Source: Pseudomonadota bacterium
GTDB lineage: Bacteria > Desulfobacterota > Desulfovibrionia > Desulfovibrionales > Desulfovibrionaceae
DNA length: 53,836 nt
Direction of reading: 5' to 3'
Assembly (NCBI GenBank): GCA_023433925.1
Contig: JAEYTO010000053.1
Span: 1 to 53,836, forward strand
Numbering within the stretch: the stretch's first letter is position 1; each line of letters opens with the position of its first letter. This document shows positions 1 to 8,065 of the stretch, one piece after another. The notes beneath the pieces are model-generated. The model did no database searches, was not told where the DNA came from, and saw nothing but the letters and a program-made list of their open reading frames with translations. The position numbers and the translations under genes were made by a program.

Positions 1-66
1 GCCCAAGGCGGCGACGTCCAATCGTGCTGTCCTGCACGATTGTCCCTGGACCCTCGGTTTCAAAAG
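1..66. repeat. Single copy of hairpin repeat family R1
   Basis: This copy carries a perfect 9-bp inverted repeat, CAATCGTGC (19-27) and GCACGATTG (34-42), around a 6-base loop TGTCCT. The same element returns three times in tandem at 33.9-34.1 kb. Only the loop differs there (CGTCCT), so the stem is conserved. The flanks GCGGCGACGTC before the stem and TGTCCC after it are also shared. The copy is probably cut by the window edge. No gene is visible in 1-197. Confidence 0.75.
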
Positions 67-197
67 CCCGCGGGCATGGTTTTGTTTGCGCGAGGCGAGA
101 TGCGTGGCTTCAAAGATAGGCCGGAGTGCGACGCCGCGTTGCCCTCGTGCCCGCGCGCGGGTATCTTGACGCGCAAAGCCATATCAGGAGGTGCGGC

Positions 198-434
198 ATG
201 CCGCCTTTCGGCCCACTACAGCCCCTCGGCCGGTTCTTCATCGTCCTGGGGCTCGTCCTCGTCCTGGCCGGGCTGGCCATGCTCTTCTGGGACAAGCTGC
301 CGCTTGGCCGCCTTGGCCGCCTGCCGGGCGACCTCGTGTACGAGAAGGGCCGTTTCCGCTTCTACTTTCCCATCGTGACCTCGATCATCCTGTCCATCAT
401 CCTGACCATCCTGCTGAACATCTTCAGGAGATAG
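198..434 (+). CDS. DUF2905 family small membrane protein
   Basis: A 78-residue protein with two hydrophobic segments, about residues 10-31 and 57-75. They are separated by a short stretch with the pattern LGRLPGDLVYEKG typical of DUF2905 proteins, ending in FRFYFP before the second helix. Function is unknown in the family; an inner-membrane location is inferred from the helices. The ATG at 198 is preceded by a strong AGGAGG at 186-191, so the longer in-frame opening from 126 is not used. It stands alone, with the next gene about 120 bases downstream. The family call is from recognition of the central motif. Confidence 0.8.
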   Translation: MPPFGPLQPLGRFFIVLGLVLVLAGLAMLFWDKLPLGRLGRLPGDLVYEKGRFRFYFPIVTSIILSIILTILLNIFRR

Positions 435-551
435 AGCCGGGCGGACATTGCCTGGATGAAGGCCGCCGGTATAGTCTGGCGCAAGCCGCCACATGCCCAA
501 GGGCGTGGTTCAGCCGTGCATTCAGCCAATGACGTCAACCGAGGTGCGCCG

Positions 552-842
552 ATGATCCGCCTTCTTGTCATAGCCGTGGCCTCCGGGCTCGCCTGCGCCT
601 TCGTGGCCAGGGAGAAAAGCCGTGATCCTCTGCCGTGGTTTTTTTACGGCCTCGTGTTTCCCGCCGTCTCGCTCGTATTCCTGCTCATGACGCCGGCCCA
701 GTCGGAGGCCGGCCGAGCCGGGCGCGAGCGCAGGTGCCCCCATTGCGCCGAGATGATCCAGGCCGAGGCCCGCGCGTGCAGGCATTGCGGCTCGGCAGTG
801 GAGCCGGCCGAAATCGTCATTGGGAAGCCCGGGAGAAGATAG
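552..842 (+). CDS. Small membrane protein with C-terminal zinc ribbon
   Basis: A 96-residue protein. The N-terminus has two hydrophobic stretches (about residues 2-18 and 28-46), followed by a linker and a zinc-ribbon with C62-x2-C65 and C76-x2-C79 (CPHC...CRHC). This arrangement of membrane anchor plus zinc-ribbon tail is common in uncharacterised bacterial proteins and no catalytic role can be assigned. The ATG at 552 follows GAGGTG at 541-546. An upstream in-frame opening at 456 lacks a ribosome site. The 843-1061 stretch after it shows no gene. Confidence 0.75.
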   Translation: MIRLLVIAVASGLACAFVAREKSRDPLPWFFYGLVFPAVSLVFLLMTPAQSEAGRAGRERRCPHCAEMIQAEARACRHCGSAVEPAEIVIGKPGRR

Positions 843-1061
843 AGCTTCCGCACCGCTGGAGGGCCTCGCGCGAAGACCGGGAAAGGTTTCACCCTTTCTA
901 AATGCCGGCGGTTTGCCCCACGCTTTCACGGACAGACACGCGAGGATAAAAGCCGGAAATGCGCTACGGTGTTTCCACTGGCCGGAATGTGCTATCCTGA
1001 GAGGAATCCGGGCCATCGAAAGACGGCCCGTGCACGTCCTCAAACGACAGGAGGCGCGACC

Positions 1062-1562
1062 ATGCAGGCTGACGGCACGCTGCGCAAGCAGCTTCTGGCC
1101 CTGCTCCAGGGCGGGCACGCGCACATGAGCCTCACGGAGGTCCTGGCCGGCTTTCCCCTCGAACACGTGAACGCCAAGCCGCCCAACTCGCCCTATTCCT
1201 GCTGGCACATCCTGGAGCACATGCGCATCGCCCAGTGGGACATCGTGGAGTTCATCCGCGACCCCGGACACGTCTCGCCCGATTATCCCGAGGGCTACCG
1301 CCCCCGGCCTGATGCGCTGGCGGATGCCGAGACCTGGAAAAGCAGTGCGGAACGACTTCTGGAGGATCTCGCGGCCCTGAAGGCCATGGTCCGCGACTCC
1401 CGGACCGACCTCCTCGCGCCCATCCCCCATGCGCCCGACTACACCCTGTTCCAGGAGGTTCTGACCGCCGCGGACCATTTGGCCTACCATGCCGGGGAGC
1501 TGGCCATGATGCGCCAGGTGCTCGGCCTGTGGCCGAAGGGAAGTGAGTATCTTACGGGATAG
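1062..1562 (+). CDS. DinB-fold putative metal-dependent protein
   Basis: A 166-residue protein of the DinB/YfiT four-helix metalloprotein superfamily. The expected histidine triad is visible: H49 and H53 in SCWHILEHM, and H139 with H143 in ADHLAYHAGEL. These would bind one divalent metal. Members include thiol-S-transferases (bacillithiol or mycothiol) and many proteins of unknown substrate, so no reaction is assigned. Start at 1062 follows ACAGGAGG (1046-1053) at good spacing. A tRNA cluster with its own promoter begins about 60 bases downstream. Confidence 0.85.
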   Translation: MQADGTLRKQLLALLQGGHAHMSLTEVLAGFPLEHVNAKPPNSPYSCWHILEHMRIAQWDIVEFIRDPGHVSPDYPEGYRPRPDALADAETWKSSAERLLEDLAALKAMVRDSRTDLLAPIPHAPDYTLFQEVLTAADHLAYHAGELAMMRQVLGLWPKGSEYLTG

Positions 1563-1620
1563 GGCAGGGCGGCGCGTAGTGGATGCTGGGCGGGCTTGCA
1601 CGGTCCATGCGGCCGCATGT

Positions 1621-1647
1621 TTGACAGCGGCCCGGCATGGTTATAAA
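1621..1647 (+). promoter_or_regulatory. Putative sigma-70 promoter of the tRNA-Val/tRNA-Asp pair
   Basis: TTGACA at 1621-1626 and TATAAA at 1642-1647 are separated by 15 bases, slightly short of the optimum. They lie 19 bases upstream of tRNA-Val. Both boxes are near consensus; the spacing is the weak point. Confidence 0.5.
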
Positions 1648-1665
1648 TGACTGCTTCCCGATCGG

Positions 1666-1741
1666 GGGCGAATAGCTCAGCTGGGAGAGCACCTGCCTTA
1701 CAAGCAGGGGGTCACAGGTTCGATCCCTGTTTCGCCCACCA
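1666..1741 (+). tRNA. tRNA-Val (anticodon TAC)
   Basis: A 76-nt cloverleaf with acceptor GGGCGAA pairing TTCGCCC, anticodon stem CCTGC/GCAGG around loop CTTACAA (anticodon TAC at 1699-1701), T-loop GGTTCGATCC, and encoded CCA at 1739-1741. It is followed after 10 bases by tRNA-Asp and is probably cotranscribed with it. Confidence 0.97.
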
Positions 1742-1751
1742 ATTAACTCGC

Positions 1752-1828
1752 GGAGCCGTAGTTAAGCTGGTTATAACGCCGGCCTGTCACGTCGGAGGGC
1801 GCGGGTTCAAGTCCCGTCGGCTCCGCCA
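1752..1828 (+). tRNA. tRNA-Asp (anticodon GTC), copy 1
   Basis: A 77-nt cloverleaf with acceptor GGAGCCG/CGGCTCC, anticodon loop CTGTCAC (GTC), T-arm GCGGGTTCAAGTCCCG, G discriminator and encoded CCA. It differs from the copy at 2601-2677 at a single base, in the D-loop (C here, T there). Confidence 0.97.
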
Positions 1829-1854
1829 GCTAGCAAATCCCGCAAGGGTCAGGG

Positions 1855-1892
1855 CAGGCCCCGCCGGTGATCCGGCGGGGCCTGCGCTTTTT
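1855..1892 (+). terminator. Rho-independent terminator after tRNA-Val/Asp
   Basis: A perfect 13-bp stem CAGGCCCCGCCGG (1855-1867) with CCGGCGGGGCCTG (1872-1884) and a 4-base loop, followed by CGCTTTTTG. Confidence 0.9.
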
Positions 1893-1927
1893 GTGTCCAA
1901 GCAGCGCCCGCGCGAGGAGGCGGTTCC

Positions 1928-2518
1928 ATGAGCCAGTTATTCATCAGCGTCTACATCAAGTTCTTCTTTCTGCTTACGCCGTTTTTCGTGCTCTCGGCTT
2001 TCCTGGCCTACACTGCGGGCATGGACACCAGCCGGCAACGCATGCTCGCCCTGCGCGTGACCATGGCGGTCATCGTGGTTTGCCTCGTGCTCTACTACTT
2101 CGGCAACTTCATTTTCTCGGTCTTCGGCATCACCCTGGACGCCTTCCGCATCGGCGCTGGCTGCCTGCTTTTCCTGTCGGCCGTGAGCCTCGTGCGCGGG
2201 CAGCGCAGCGTGCCCGAGGAGACCGAGGGCGACATCCACGTGGTGCCCCTGGCCATCCCCATCACCGTCGGGCCGGCCACCACGGGCGCGCTGCTTGTCA
2301 TGGGCGCCGAGGACCACTCCTACCTGGAGCGGCTGGTGGGCTCGGGAGCCCTGTGCCTGGCCGTGGCCAGCGTGGGGCTCATGCTCGTCATGGCCCCGGC
2401 CATCGACCGCCTCATAGGCCGCAATGGCCTGGCCATCCTGTCCAAGTTGACCGGTCTTGTCCTTTCGGCGCTGGCCGCACAGATCGTATTCACGGGCATT
2501 AAAAATTTTTTGTGTTAG
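1928..2518 (+). CDS. MarC family integral membrane protein
   Basis: A 196-residue, strongly hydrophobic protein with about six membrane segments and the MarC (UPF0056) hallmarks. These are an N-terminal FFLLTPFFVLSAFLAYT segment and the central VPLAIPITVGPATTGALLVMG motif at about residues 101-125. Members resemble small-molecule exporters, but the former link to multiple antibiotic resistance was withdrawn, so transport substrate is unknown. The ATG at 1928 follows GAGGAGGCG. It lies alone between two tRNA-Asp copies, just after a terminator, so it needs its own promoter or readthrough. Confidence 0.88.
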   Translation: MSQLFISVYIKFFFLLTPFFVLSAFLAYTAGMDTSRQRMLALRVTMAVIVVCLVLYYFGNFIFSVFGITLDAFRIGAGCLLFLSAVSLVRGQRSVPEETEGDIHVVPLAIPITVGPATTGALLVMGAEDHSYLERLVGSGALCLAVASVGLMLVMAPAIDRLIGRNGLAILSKLTGLVLSALAAQIVFTGIKNFLC

Positions 2519-2600
2519 CCGGCTGATCTTGCTTGACCTGAGGGCGTAGTTTGATTACTTACCGTCTTCCGCGACGACGAGCAATCGACGCAGCGGTAGC

Positions 2601-2677
2601 GGAGCCGTAGTTAAGTTGGTTATAACGCCGGCCTGTCACGTCGGAGGGCGCGGGTTCAAGTCCCGTCGGCTCCGCCA
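2601..2677 (+). tRNA. tRNA-Asp (anticodon GTC), copy 2
   Basis: 77 nt with encoded CCA, identical to the copy at 1752-1828 except one D-loop base. A terminator follows directly. Confidence 0.97.
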
Positions 2678-2690
2678 GTATGGCGGAAAG

Positions 2691-2724
2691 AGAGGCGACC
2701 AGAAATGGTCGCCTCTTTTTTTTC
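2691..2724 (+). terminator. Rho-independent terminator after tRNA-Asp copy 2
   Basis: An 11-bp perfect stem AGAGGCGACCA (2691-2701) with TGGTCGCCTCT, a GAAA loop, and an eight-T run. Confidence 0.95.
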
Positions 2725-2903
2725 CATCGGCAGGGGAGGCCGCATTCCGCCACCTGTTCCGGCCACCTTCCGGGCCGGAGGTCGGAGCCGCAATCGCCCG
2801 CGCCTCGATCCCGCGCTTTCCGCCTTCTTGGCCGGAGGCCGGGCATTGACCGCCCTGGACCGGGCGCGGTAAGCAGGCCAATCCCATGCCTTTCGGAGGT
2901 CTC

Positions 2904-3437
2904 ATGGCCAAGCGCTACGTCGTCCTGGACCGGGACGGCACCATCATCGCGGACAAGCACTACCTCGCGGACCCGCGGGGCGTGGAGCTTCTGCCCGGCG
3001 CGGCCGAGGGCCTGGCGCGCCTGGCCAGAGCCGGCCTGGGCCTGGTGGTCGCCACCAACCAGTCGGGCATAGGCCGGGGCTACTTCGGCGAGCCTGACAT
3101 GCACCGCGTCAACGCGCACCTGTCCGAGATGCTGGCCGAGCACGGCGCGCGCATCGAGCGCTACTACTTCTGCCCCCATAGCCCGGACGAAGCCTGCGCC
3201 TGCCGCAAGCCCTGCACGGGCATGCTCGACGCCGCCAGGGCCGAATTGGGCCTGGACCCGGCCCAGGCCTTCGTGGTGGGCGACAAGGTCAGCGACGTGG
3301 AGCTGGGCCGGCGCGCCGGAGCCGTATCCATCCTCGTGCGCACGGGCAAGGGCGCGGAGTGCGAGCGCAAGGCCGGAGCCGACCACGTCGTGGATGACCT
3401 GTCCGGCGCGGCCGAGATCATCCTCAAGCTGCTCTGA
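2904..3437 (+). CDS. gmhB: D-glycero-D-manno-heptose 1,7-bisphosphate 7-phosphatase
   Basis: A 177-residue HAD-family (subclass IIIA) phosphatase that removes the 7-phosphate from heptose bisphosphate in ADP-heptose synthesis for LPS. Visible motifs are the nucleophile motif LDRDGT (D9, D11), motif II ATNQSGIGRG (from T51), and the GmhB-specific zinc site C90-x-H92...C98-x-C100 in CPHSPDEACACRKP. The acid motif VGDKVSDVE is also present. The ATG at 2904 has GGAGG at 2895-2899 with correct spacing; the upstream ATG at 2886 does not. The product would feed the heptosyltransferases at 34.1-36.4 kb. Histidinol-phosphate phosphatase is the nearest alternative. Confidence 0.9.
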   Translation: MAKRYVVLDRDGTIIADKHYLADPRGVELLPGAAEGLARLARAGLGLVVATNQSGIGRGYFGEPDMHRVNAHLSEMLAEHGARIERYYFCPHSPDEACACRKPCTGMLDAARAELGLDPAQAFVVGDKVSDVELGRRAGAVSILVRTGKGAECERKAGADHVVDDLSGAAEIILKLL

Positions 3438-3505
3438 GGCTGTACGCGATCCGGCATCAAGGCGCGCCCGGCCGCTCCCTTCCATCAAGCCAACCTGGAG
3501 GCGCA

Positions 3506-4147
3506 ATGCCCGCAACCAACGGCCCAAGCCCGGACACGCCATACCCCATGCGCGGCATCGACCGGCTCTATTTCCTCAAGAACTTCATCACCCGGCCGAA
3601 CATCGCCGTGGGGGATTATACATACTACGATGATCCCGAGGGGCCGGAGAACTTCGAGAGAAACGTCCTGTACCATTTCGACTTTCTGGGCGACCGGCTC
3701 GTCATCGGCAGGTTCTGCGCCATTGCCGCGGGGACGCGCTTCATCATGAACGGCGGCAGCCACTTCATGGCCGGCTTCACGACCTATCCCTTCACCATCT
3801 TCGGCGACGGCTGGGACACGGCGCTTCCGAAGCTGCCGGACTTCCCGTTCAAGGGCGACACCGTGGTGGGCAACGACGTGTGGTTCGGCTACGAGAGCCT
3901 GATCATGCCTGGAACGCGCATCGGAGACGGCGCGGTCGTGGCCGCGCGTTCGGTCGTCACCAGGGATGTCCCGCCGTACGCCATCGTGGCCGGGAATCCC
4001 GCGCGCGTGGTGCGCACGCGCTTCGACGCGGAGGTTGTCGAGCTGCTCCTGCGCCTGGCCTGGTGGGACCGGCCGGCCGAGTGGATCACCCGCCACATCC
4101 CTGACCTGTACGGCAACGATCCCGAGCGCCTGCGCGAGCTGCTTTGA
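3506..4147 (+). CDS. Vat/CatB-type xenobiotic O-acetyltransferase
   Basis: A 213-residue left-handed beta-helix acetyltransferase. The order of motifs closely follows streptogramin A acetyltransferases: VGDYTYYDDP, the region around IGRFCAIAAGTRFIMNG, and the putative catalytic histidine H86 in GGSHFMAGFTTYPF. Then follow the hexapeptide repeats IGNDVWFGYESLIMPG-type, VVTRDVPPYAIVAGNPA, and a C-terminal helical cap with WWDRP. The family transfers acetyl from acetyl-CoA to hydroxyls of antibiotics or, in chromosomal homologues, unknown sugars. RBS TGGAGG lies just upstream. Whether it confers resistance cannot be told; its place after gmhB may suggest an envelope role, which is inference. Confidence 0.85.
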   Translation: MPATNGPSPDTPYPMRGIDRLYFLKNFITRPNIAVGDYTYYDDPEGPENFERNVLYHFDFLGDRLVIGRFCAIAAGTRFIMNGGSHFMAGFTTYPFTIFGDGWDTALPKLPDFPFKGDTVVGNDVWFGYESLIMPGTRIGDGAVVAARSVVTRDVPPYAIVAGNPARVVRTRFDAEVVELLLRLAWWDRPAEWITRHIPDLYGNDPERLRELL

Positions 4148-4284
4148 AGCCCGAAGCTTGACCGGCGCCGGGCTTGCCTCTACAACTCGACGTTTGTTCT
4201 TGAAAACCGGCACGACCGGTCCACGGGCACATCCAATCGCGGACTTATTCCCGCACCCATCGGCGGACGCAACGAGGAGAGCGC

Positions 4285-5439
4285 ATGGAGACGAGGACAG
4301 TCTATTTCATCGAGGGCGACGGCATCGGACCCGAGGTCTGGGCCGCGGGCCGGCCGGTGCTCGACGCGGCCGTGGCCAAGGCCTTCGGCGGCAAGAAGAA
4401 GCTCGAATGGCGGGAGCTCCTGGCCGGCAAGAAGGCCTTTGACCAGACCGGCAGCTACCTGCCCGACGCGACCCTGGACACGCTCAAGAAGGCCGACCTG
4501 GCCTTCAAGGGACCGCTGGAGACGCCCGTTGGCGGCGGCTTCCGCAGCCTGAACGTGACCCTGCGCCAAGTGCTCGACCTGTACGCCTGCATCCGGCCCA
4601 TCCGCTACTTCCGCGGCATCGAGTCGCCGGTCAAGCGGCCCGATCTGGTGGACATGGTCGTGTTCCGCGAGAATACCGAGGACGTCTACGCGGGCATCGA
4701 ATGGGCCTCGGGCACGCCGGAGGCCAGGAAGCTCATCGCCTTCCTGCGCGACGAGCTGGGCAAGAGCGTGGACGAGACCGCCGGCGTGGGCATCAAGCCC
4801 ATGACCCCGGCCGGCTCCAAACGCCTCGTGCGCAAGGCCATCCGCTTCGCCCTGGACCAGGGCAAGCCCAGCGTGACCATGGCCCACAAGGGCAACATCA
4901 TGAAGTTCACCGAGGGCGCTTTCCGCGCCTGGGGCTACGAGATGGCCAAGGAGGAGTTCTCCGCCGAGGTCATGACCGAGGAGGAGGCCAAGGCCGGGGC
5001 CAGGAAGCGCCTGATCCTCAAGGACCGCATCGCCGACGCCATGTTCCAGAACGTGCTCATGTACCCGGAGCAGTACAGCGTCATCGCCACGCCGAACTTG
5101 AACGGCGACTACCTGTCCGACGCGCTCGCCGCGCAGGTCGGCGGCCTGGGCCTCGCGCCGGGCGTGAACATGTCCGAGCGGCTGGCCTTCTTCGAGCCGA
5201 CCCACGGCACGGCCCCGTCCATCGCCGGCAAGGATATGGCCAACCCCGGCAGCCTCGTGCTCTCGGGCGCCATGCTCCTGGAGCACATCGGCTGGCACGA
5301 CGCGGCCAAGCTCATCCACAAGGCCGTGGAGAAGGTCATATCGGACAAGAAGGTCACCGTGGACCTGGCCGGCCAGATCAACGGCTCCACGCAGGTGGGC
5401 TGCAAGCAGTTCGGCGAGCTGCTCCAGGCCGCGCTGTAA
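4285..5439 (+). CDS. icd: Isocitrate dehydrogenase, probably NAD-dependent
   Basis: A 384-residue decarboxylating dehydrogenase converting isocitrate to 2-oxoglutarate. The substrate signature S88-x-N90-x3-R94 (GGGFRSLNVTLRQ) identifies it as an isocitrate rather than an isopropylmalate enzyme. The NENTED-like FRENTEDVYAG motif, K202 in MAHKGNIMKFTEG and the metal region NLNGDYLSD are present. The residues that bind the NADP 2'-phosphate in the E. coli enzyme (K344, Y345, Y391, R395) correspond by eye to S312, I313, V359 and G363. NAD use is therefore likelier. RBS GAGGAG precedes the ATG. It is a single-gene unit ending in a strong terminator. Confidence 0.9.
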   Translation: METRTVYFIEGDGIGPEVWAAGRPVLDAAVAKAFGGKKKLEWRELLAGKKAFDQTGSYLPDATLDTLKKADLAFKGPLETPVGGGFRSLNVTLRQVLDLYACIRPIRYFRGIESPVKRPDLVDMVVFRENTEDVYAGIEWASGTPEARKLIAFLRDELGKSVDETAGVGIKPMTPAGSKRLVRKAIRFALDQGKPSVTMAHKGNIMKFTEGAFRAWGYEMAKEEFSAEVMTEEEAKAGARKRLILKDRIADAMFQNVLMYPEQYSVIATPNLNGDYLSDALAAQVGGLGLAPGVNMSERLAFFEPTHGTAPSIAGKDMANPGSLVLSGAMLLEHIGWHDAAKLIHKAVEKVISDKKVTVDLAGQINGSTQVGCKQFGELLQAAL

Positions 5440-5470
5440 GTCTTCTTCAAATTGAATCGGAAATAGCGAA

Positions 5471-5500
5471 GGGCCGCCGGCATTGTCGGCGGCCCTTTTT
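5471..5500 (+). terminator. Rho-independent terminator of icd
   Basis: Stem GGGCCGCCG/CGGCGGCCC with a 7-base loop, followed by TTTTT. Confidence 0.9.
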
Positions 5501-5596
5501 CATCGCTGGGCGGCAAGGTGCCAATAGCCGCCAGGCTGCTCTTCACTCCTGAAAAATGTGGGTCCAGAGAGATCATCTCCCTGGCGGGGAGAGGCG

Positions 5597-5621
5597 CGGA
5601 GAGGGGCAGCGCCCCTTTCCG
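5597..5621 (-). terminator. Hairpin after the ornithine cyclodeaminase-family gene (family R4)
   Basis: An 11-bp stem (one G-T pair) CGGAGAGGGGC / GCCCCTTTCCG with loop AGC, 9 bases beyond the stop of the reverse gene. There is no U-run, so termination is uncertain. It resembles hairpins at 22.5, 25.5 and 33.85 kb. Confidence 0.5.
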
Positions 5622-5629
5622 CATCGGAT

Positions 5630-6532
5630 TTATCTTCCGAAGGCCAGCTTGGCCGCAGCCAAGTCCCACAGGGCATGGCCCACGGACTTGAAAATGACCG
5701 GCCCCTTCTCGGGCTTGTCCTTGTCGCCCACGTCCTCCAGGGCCGTGACCTGGGACCAGTCCACGCCGGCCTGGATGAAGTCGCCGGCCTCTTTCCGCGC
5801 GTCGTCCAGGGTGTCCACGTAGAGCTTGGCCTTGCGCACCAGCTCGGGCGCGAGTTCGGCGGCGTCGGGCGTGAAGGAGCCGATGGCGGCGATGAAGGCG
5901 TCGTCGCGCACCTCGGGGCCGAGCACGGGCGTGGGGCTCGTGGTGGCCGTGACGATGACCGTGCATCTGTCCAGGACCTCGGCGGGCGAGCCCACGGCCT
6001 CGACGTCCAGGCCCCAGGCCTTGGCCTCGCGGGCCAGCTCGCGGGCGCTCGCGCCGTGCTTGGAGCAGACGAAGGCCTTCTCGGCGACCATGGTTTCGCG
6101 GAAGGCGCGCAGGTGTTCGCGGGCCTGGGCTCCGGCGCCGATGACCAGGATCGGGCCGTAGGCGTCCGGGGCCAGCTTGCGCGCGGCGAGCATGGTCAGG
6201 GCCGCGGTGCGCCTGACGGTCACGGCGATACCGTCCAGGATGCCCAGGCGCGTGCCGTCGTCGGTGTCGATGACGACCACCTCGCCCTGGATGGTCGGCA
6301 TGCGCCGCACGGAGTAGTTCTCGGGATGCACGGTGACGAGCTTGACGATGGCCAGGGAGCCTTGCGAGCCGGGCATTATGAGCAGCGTGCCCTTGTCCTC
6401 AAGGGGCAGGCTCATGCGCGCGGGGGCCAGGGCCTTGCCGGCCTTCTTGGCCTGGAGCATGGCGTCGATGGACCGGGCCAGGGCCCGGTAGGGAAGCAGG
6501 TCCGCGGTTTCCTGGCGATCATAGGCGCGCAT
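5630..6532 (-). CDS. Ornithine cyclodeaminase / mu-crystallin family dehydrogenase
   Basis: A 300-residue NAD(P)-dependent enzyme. The N-terminal half holds the substrate-domain features (R39 in PARMSLPL, K64 in AIVKLVTVHPEN). The Rossmann region has VIGAGAQAREHL (about 130-141), a GxGxxA variant of the dinucleotide loop. ATSPTPVL and the AIGSFTPDAAEL segment match the family. Possible activities are ornithine cyclodeaminase, pyrroline-2-carboxylate reductase or alanine dehydrogenase, and the sequence alone does not decide. The start at 6532 follows GGAGGG with 6-base spacing and lies 2 bases after the stop of the upstream DUF554 gene, so the two are translated together. Confidence 0.85.
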   Translation of the reverse strand: MRAYDRQETADLLPYRALARSIDAMLQAKKAGKALAPARMSLPLEDKGTLLIMPGSQGSLAIVKLVTVHPENYSVRRMPTIQGEVVVIDTDDGTRLGILDGIAVTVRRTAALTMLAARKLAPDAYGPILVIGAGAQAREHLRAFRETMVAEKAFVCSKHGASARELAREAKAWGLDVEAVGSPAEVLDRCTVIVTATTSPTPVLGPEVRDDAFIAAIGSFTPDAAELAPELVRKAKLYVDTLDDARKEAGDFIQAGVDWSQVTALEDVGDKDKPEKGPVIFKSVGHALWDLAAAKLAFGR

Positions 6533-6534
6533 GT

Positions 6535-7224
6535 CTAGCCCTCCCCGAAGATCTTGGCCAGGACCACGATGAAGCCCAGGGCCGGCAACAGGTTGCTGAT
6601 GCGGATGTAGGTCAGCTTCATGAGGTTTATGCCAATGCCGATGATGAGTAAACCGCCTACCGCCGTCAACTCCGTGATGAGCCCGGTGGTGATGACCTCG
6701 CGGAACATGGAGGCGAACATCGTCAGGGAGAATTGGTACAGGAACAGGGGCACGACCGAGAAGATCACGCCCACGCCGTAGGTCGAGGCCAGGGCGATGG
6801 AGGCGAAGCCGTCGAGCATGGATTTGGTGAACAGGAGCGTGGGATCGCCGCGCAGCCCTTCGTCGAAGGAGCCGAGGATGGCCATGGAGCCGACGCAGTA
6901 GAGCAGCGAGGCCGTGATCATGCCATCGGTGAAGGTCGTGTTGCGGCTGCGTACGAGCCGTTTGACGCGATCGCCCAGGCTGGCGAAGAACTCCTCCAGA
7001 CGGAGAATCTCGCCCGTGACGCCGCCCAGCAGGATGGAGAAGATCATGAGCAGCGGGTTGGTGAAAGCGAGCGCCATCTGCACGCCGATGATCAAGGTGC
7101 ACAGGCCCAGGCCCTGGAACACGAGGTTGCGCATGCCTTCGGGAAAGCGGCGGCCGATGACAAGCCCGAGGATACCGCCGCCAAGGATGGCGACGACATT
7201 GACGATGGTGCCGACGGGAAGCAT
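6535..7224 (-). CDS. DUF554 family membrane protein
   Basis: A 229-residue protein with about seven hydrophobic segments. It begins MLPVGTIVNVVAILGGGILG and contains the conserved TDGMITASLLYCVGSMAILG segment characteristic of DUF554 (YqgA-like) proteins. A transporter-like role is assumed for the family but not shown. GGGGGA precedes the ATG at 7224; the longer in-frame opening at 7254 has no ribosome site. It is the first gene of a two-gene reverse-strand unit with the ornithine cyclodeaminase-family gene and is divergent from tRNA-Leu. Confidence 0.85.
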   Translation of the reverse strand: MLPVGTIVNVVAILGGGILGLVIGRRFPEGMRNLVFQGLGLCTLIIGVQMALAFTNPLLMIFSILLGGVTGEILRLEEFFASLGDRVKRLVRSRNTTFTDGMITASLLYCVGSMAILGSFDEGLRGDPTLLFTKSMLDGFASIALASTYGVGVIFSVVPLFLYQFSLTMFASMFREVITTGLITELTAVGGLLIIGIGINLMKLTYIRISNLLPALGFIVVLAKIFGEG

Positions 7225-7291
7225 GGGATTCCCCCATTGTTTAGGGGGGGACAATGTAGAAAGAGCACTCGGCTGTCAACGTCCTGGTTCC

Positions 7292-7320
7292 TTGACAGCG
7301 GCCACCCGCTGCCATACAAA
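7292..7320 (+). promoter_or_regulatory. Putative sigma-70 promoter of tRNA-Leu
   Basis: A perfect TTGACA (7292-7297), 17-base spacer, and TACAAA (7315-7320), ending 12 bases before the tRNA. Confidence 0.7.
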
Positions 7321-7332
7321 ACGCGTCTTGCT

Positions 7333-7419
7333 GCCGGGATGGCGGAATTGGTAGACGCAGCGGACTCAAAATCCGCCGGGCGCAAGCCCTTGGGGGTTCG
7401 AGTCCCCCTCCCGGTACCA
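7333..7419 (+). tRNA. tRNA-Leu (anticodon CAA)
   Basis: An 87-nt class II tRNA with acceptor GCCGGGA/TCCCGGT (terminal G-T pair). The anticodon stem GCGGA/TCCGC surrounds CTCAAAA (anticodon CAA), followed by a long variable arm GGGCGCAAGCCCT, T-arm GGGGGTTCGAGTCCCCC and encoded CCA. Confidence 0.96.
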
Positions 7420-8065
7420 GAGCAATATCAAGGCGTTAGTCACTTCCTATGGAAGAGGCTGGCGCCTTTTGCTTTGCCTGAACGGCAATCTGTCCCCCAT
7501 ATGTCCCCCATCCATGATGCTGCATTGGGGCACTGGGGGACAGCCTATCCAGCATGCATCCCTCGCGGGCATCAATGATCTTCATCCGCGCCCGCTTTGG
7601 GGCGCGCGCCTGCATGCGTTTTTGAGGATAAACAGCAGACTGTTGACTTAAATAGATAAAGTAGATGAAATAATACGTCTTGCCATGAATAATATCAGTT
7701 CATGAAAGTCGTGTCCGATTGCCTGCATCCGCTTCGGCTTGGGTTGTCAAACTGAATGCTCATTCAACAAAAACGAACGGTTTTCAGCGCTCACCTTGCT
7801 GTAAATAAAGAATAAACACGAAAGAGAATGGATTTGTCTTCAATAAATCTTGTCTTGTGAAGGCGTGCGGTTTATTTGAACATGCAAACAACGCATATGC
7901 TCTAAGTCATGGCGGGAAGCTGCTGCGGCAATCGACCAGCGTGCGCTGGCTACGTATCCAGGCTCTCTCCCTGTTTGCGGGCAGAGGCTGTCGGGGAAGT
8001 CGTCATCGGTTTGGAGATGCAGGCGCGCTCATCTGCTTTGTCACTAAACGTGGGGGGAAATGGAC
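7420..8065. other. Geneless AT-rich flank of tRNA-Leu, possible integration scar
   Basis: No convincing gene occurs in about 645 bases. The part next to the tRNA has a 10-bp inverted repeat, CTGTCCCCCA (7490-7499) and TGGGGGACAG (7534-7543), with an extra TGTCCCCCA between. That G/C-run pattern is often seen beside integrase genes. From about 7630 the sequence becomes much more AT-rich than the rest of the window. A candidate promoter for the downstream chemoreceptor is TTGACT (7643-7648), 17 bases, TGAAAT (7666-7671); it is weak. An integration origin is inference. Confidence 0.35.

Noticed and set aside
7469..7651. A 60-codon open frame after tRNA-Leu
   Set aside because: It spans the inverted repeat, has no ribosome site, and its composition is atypical.
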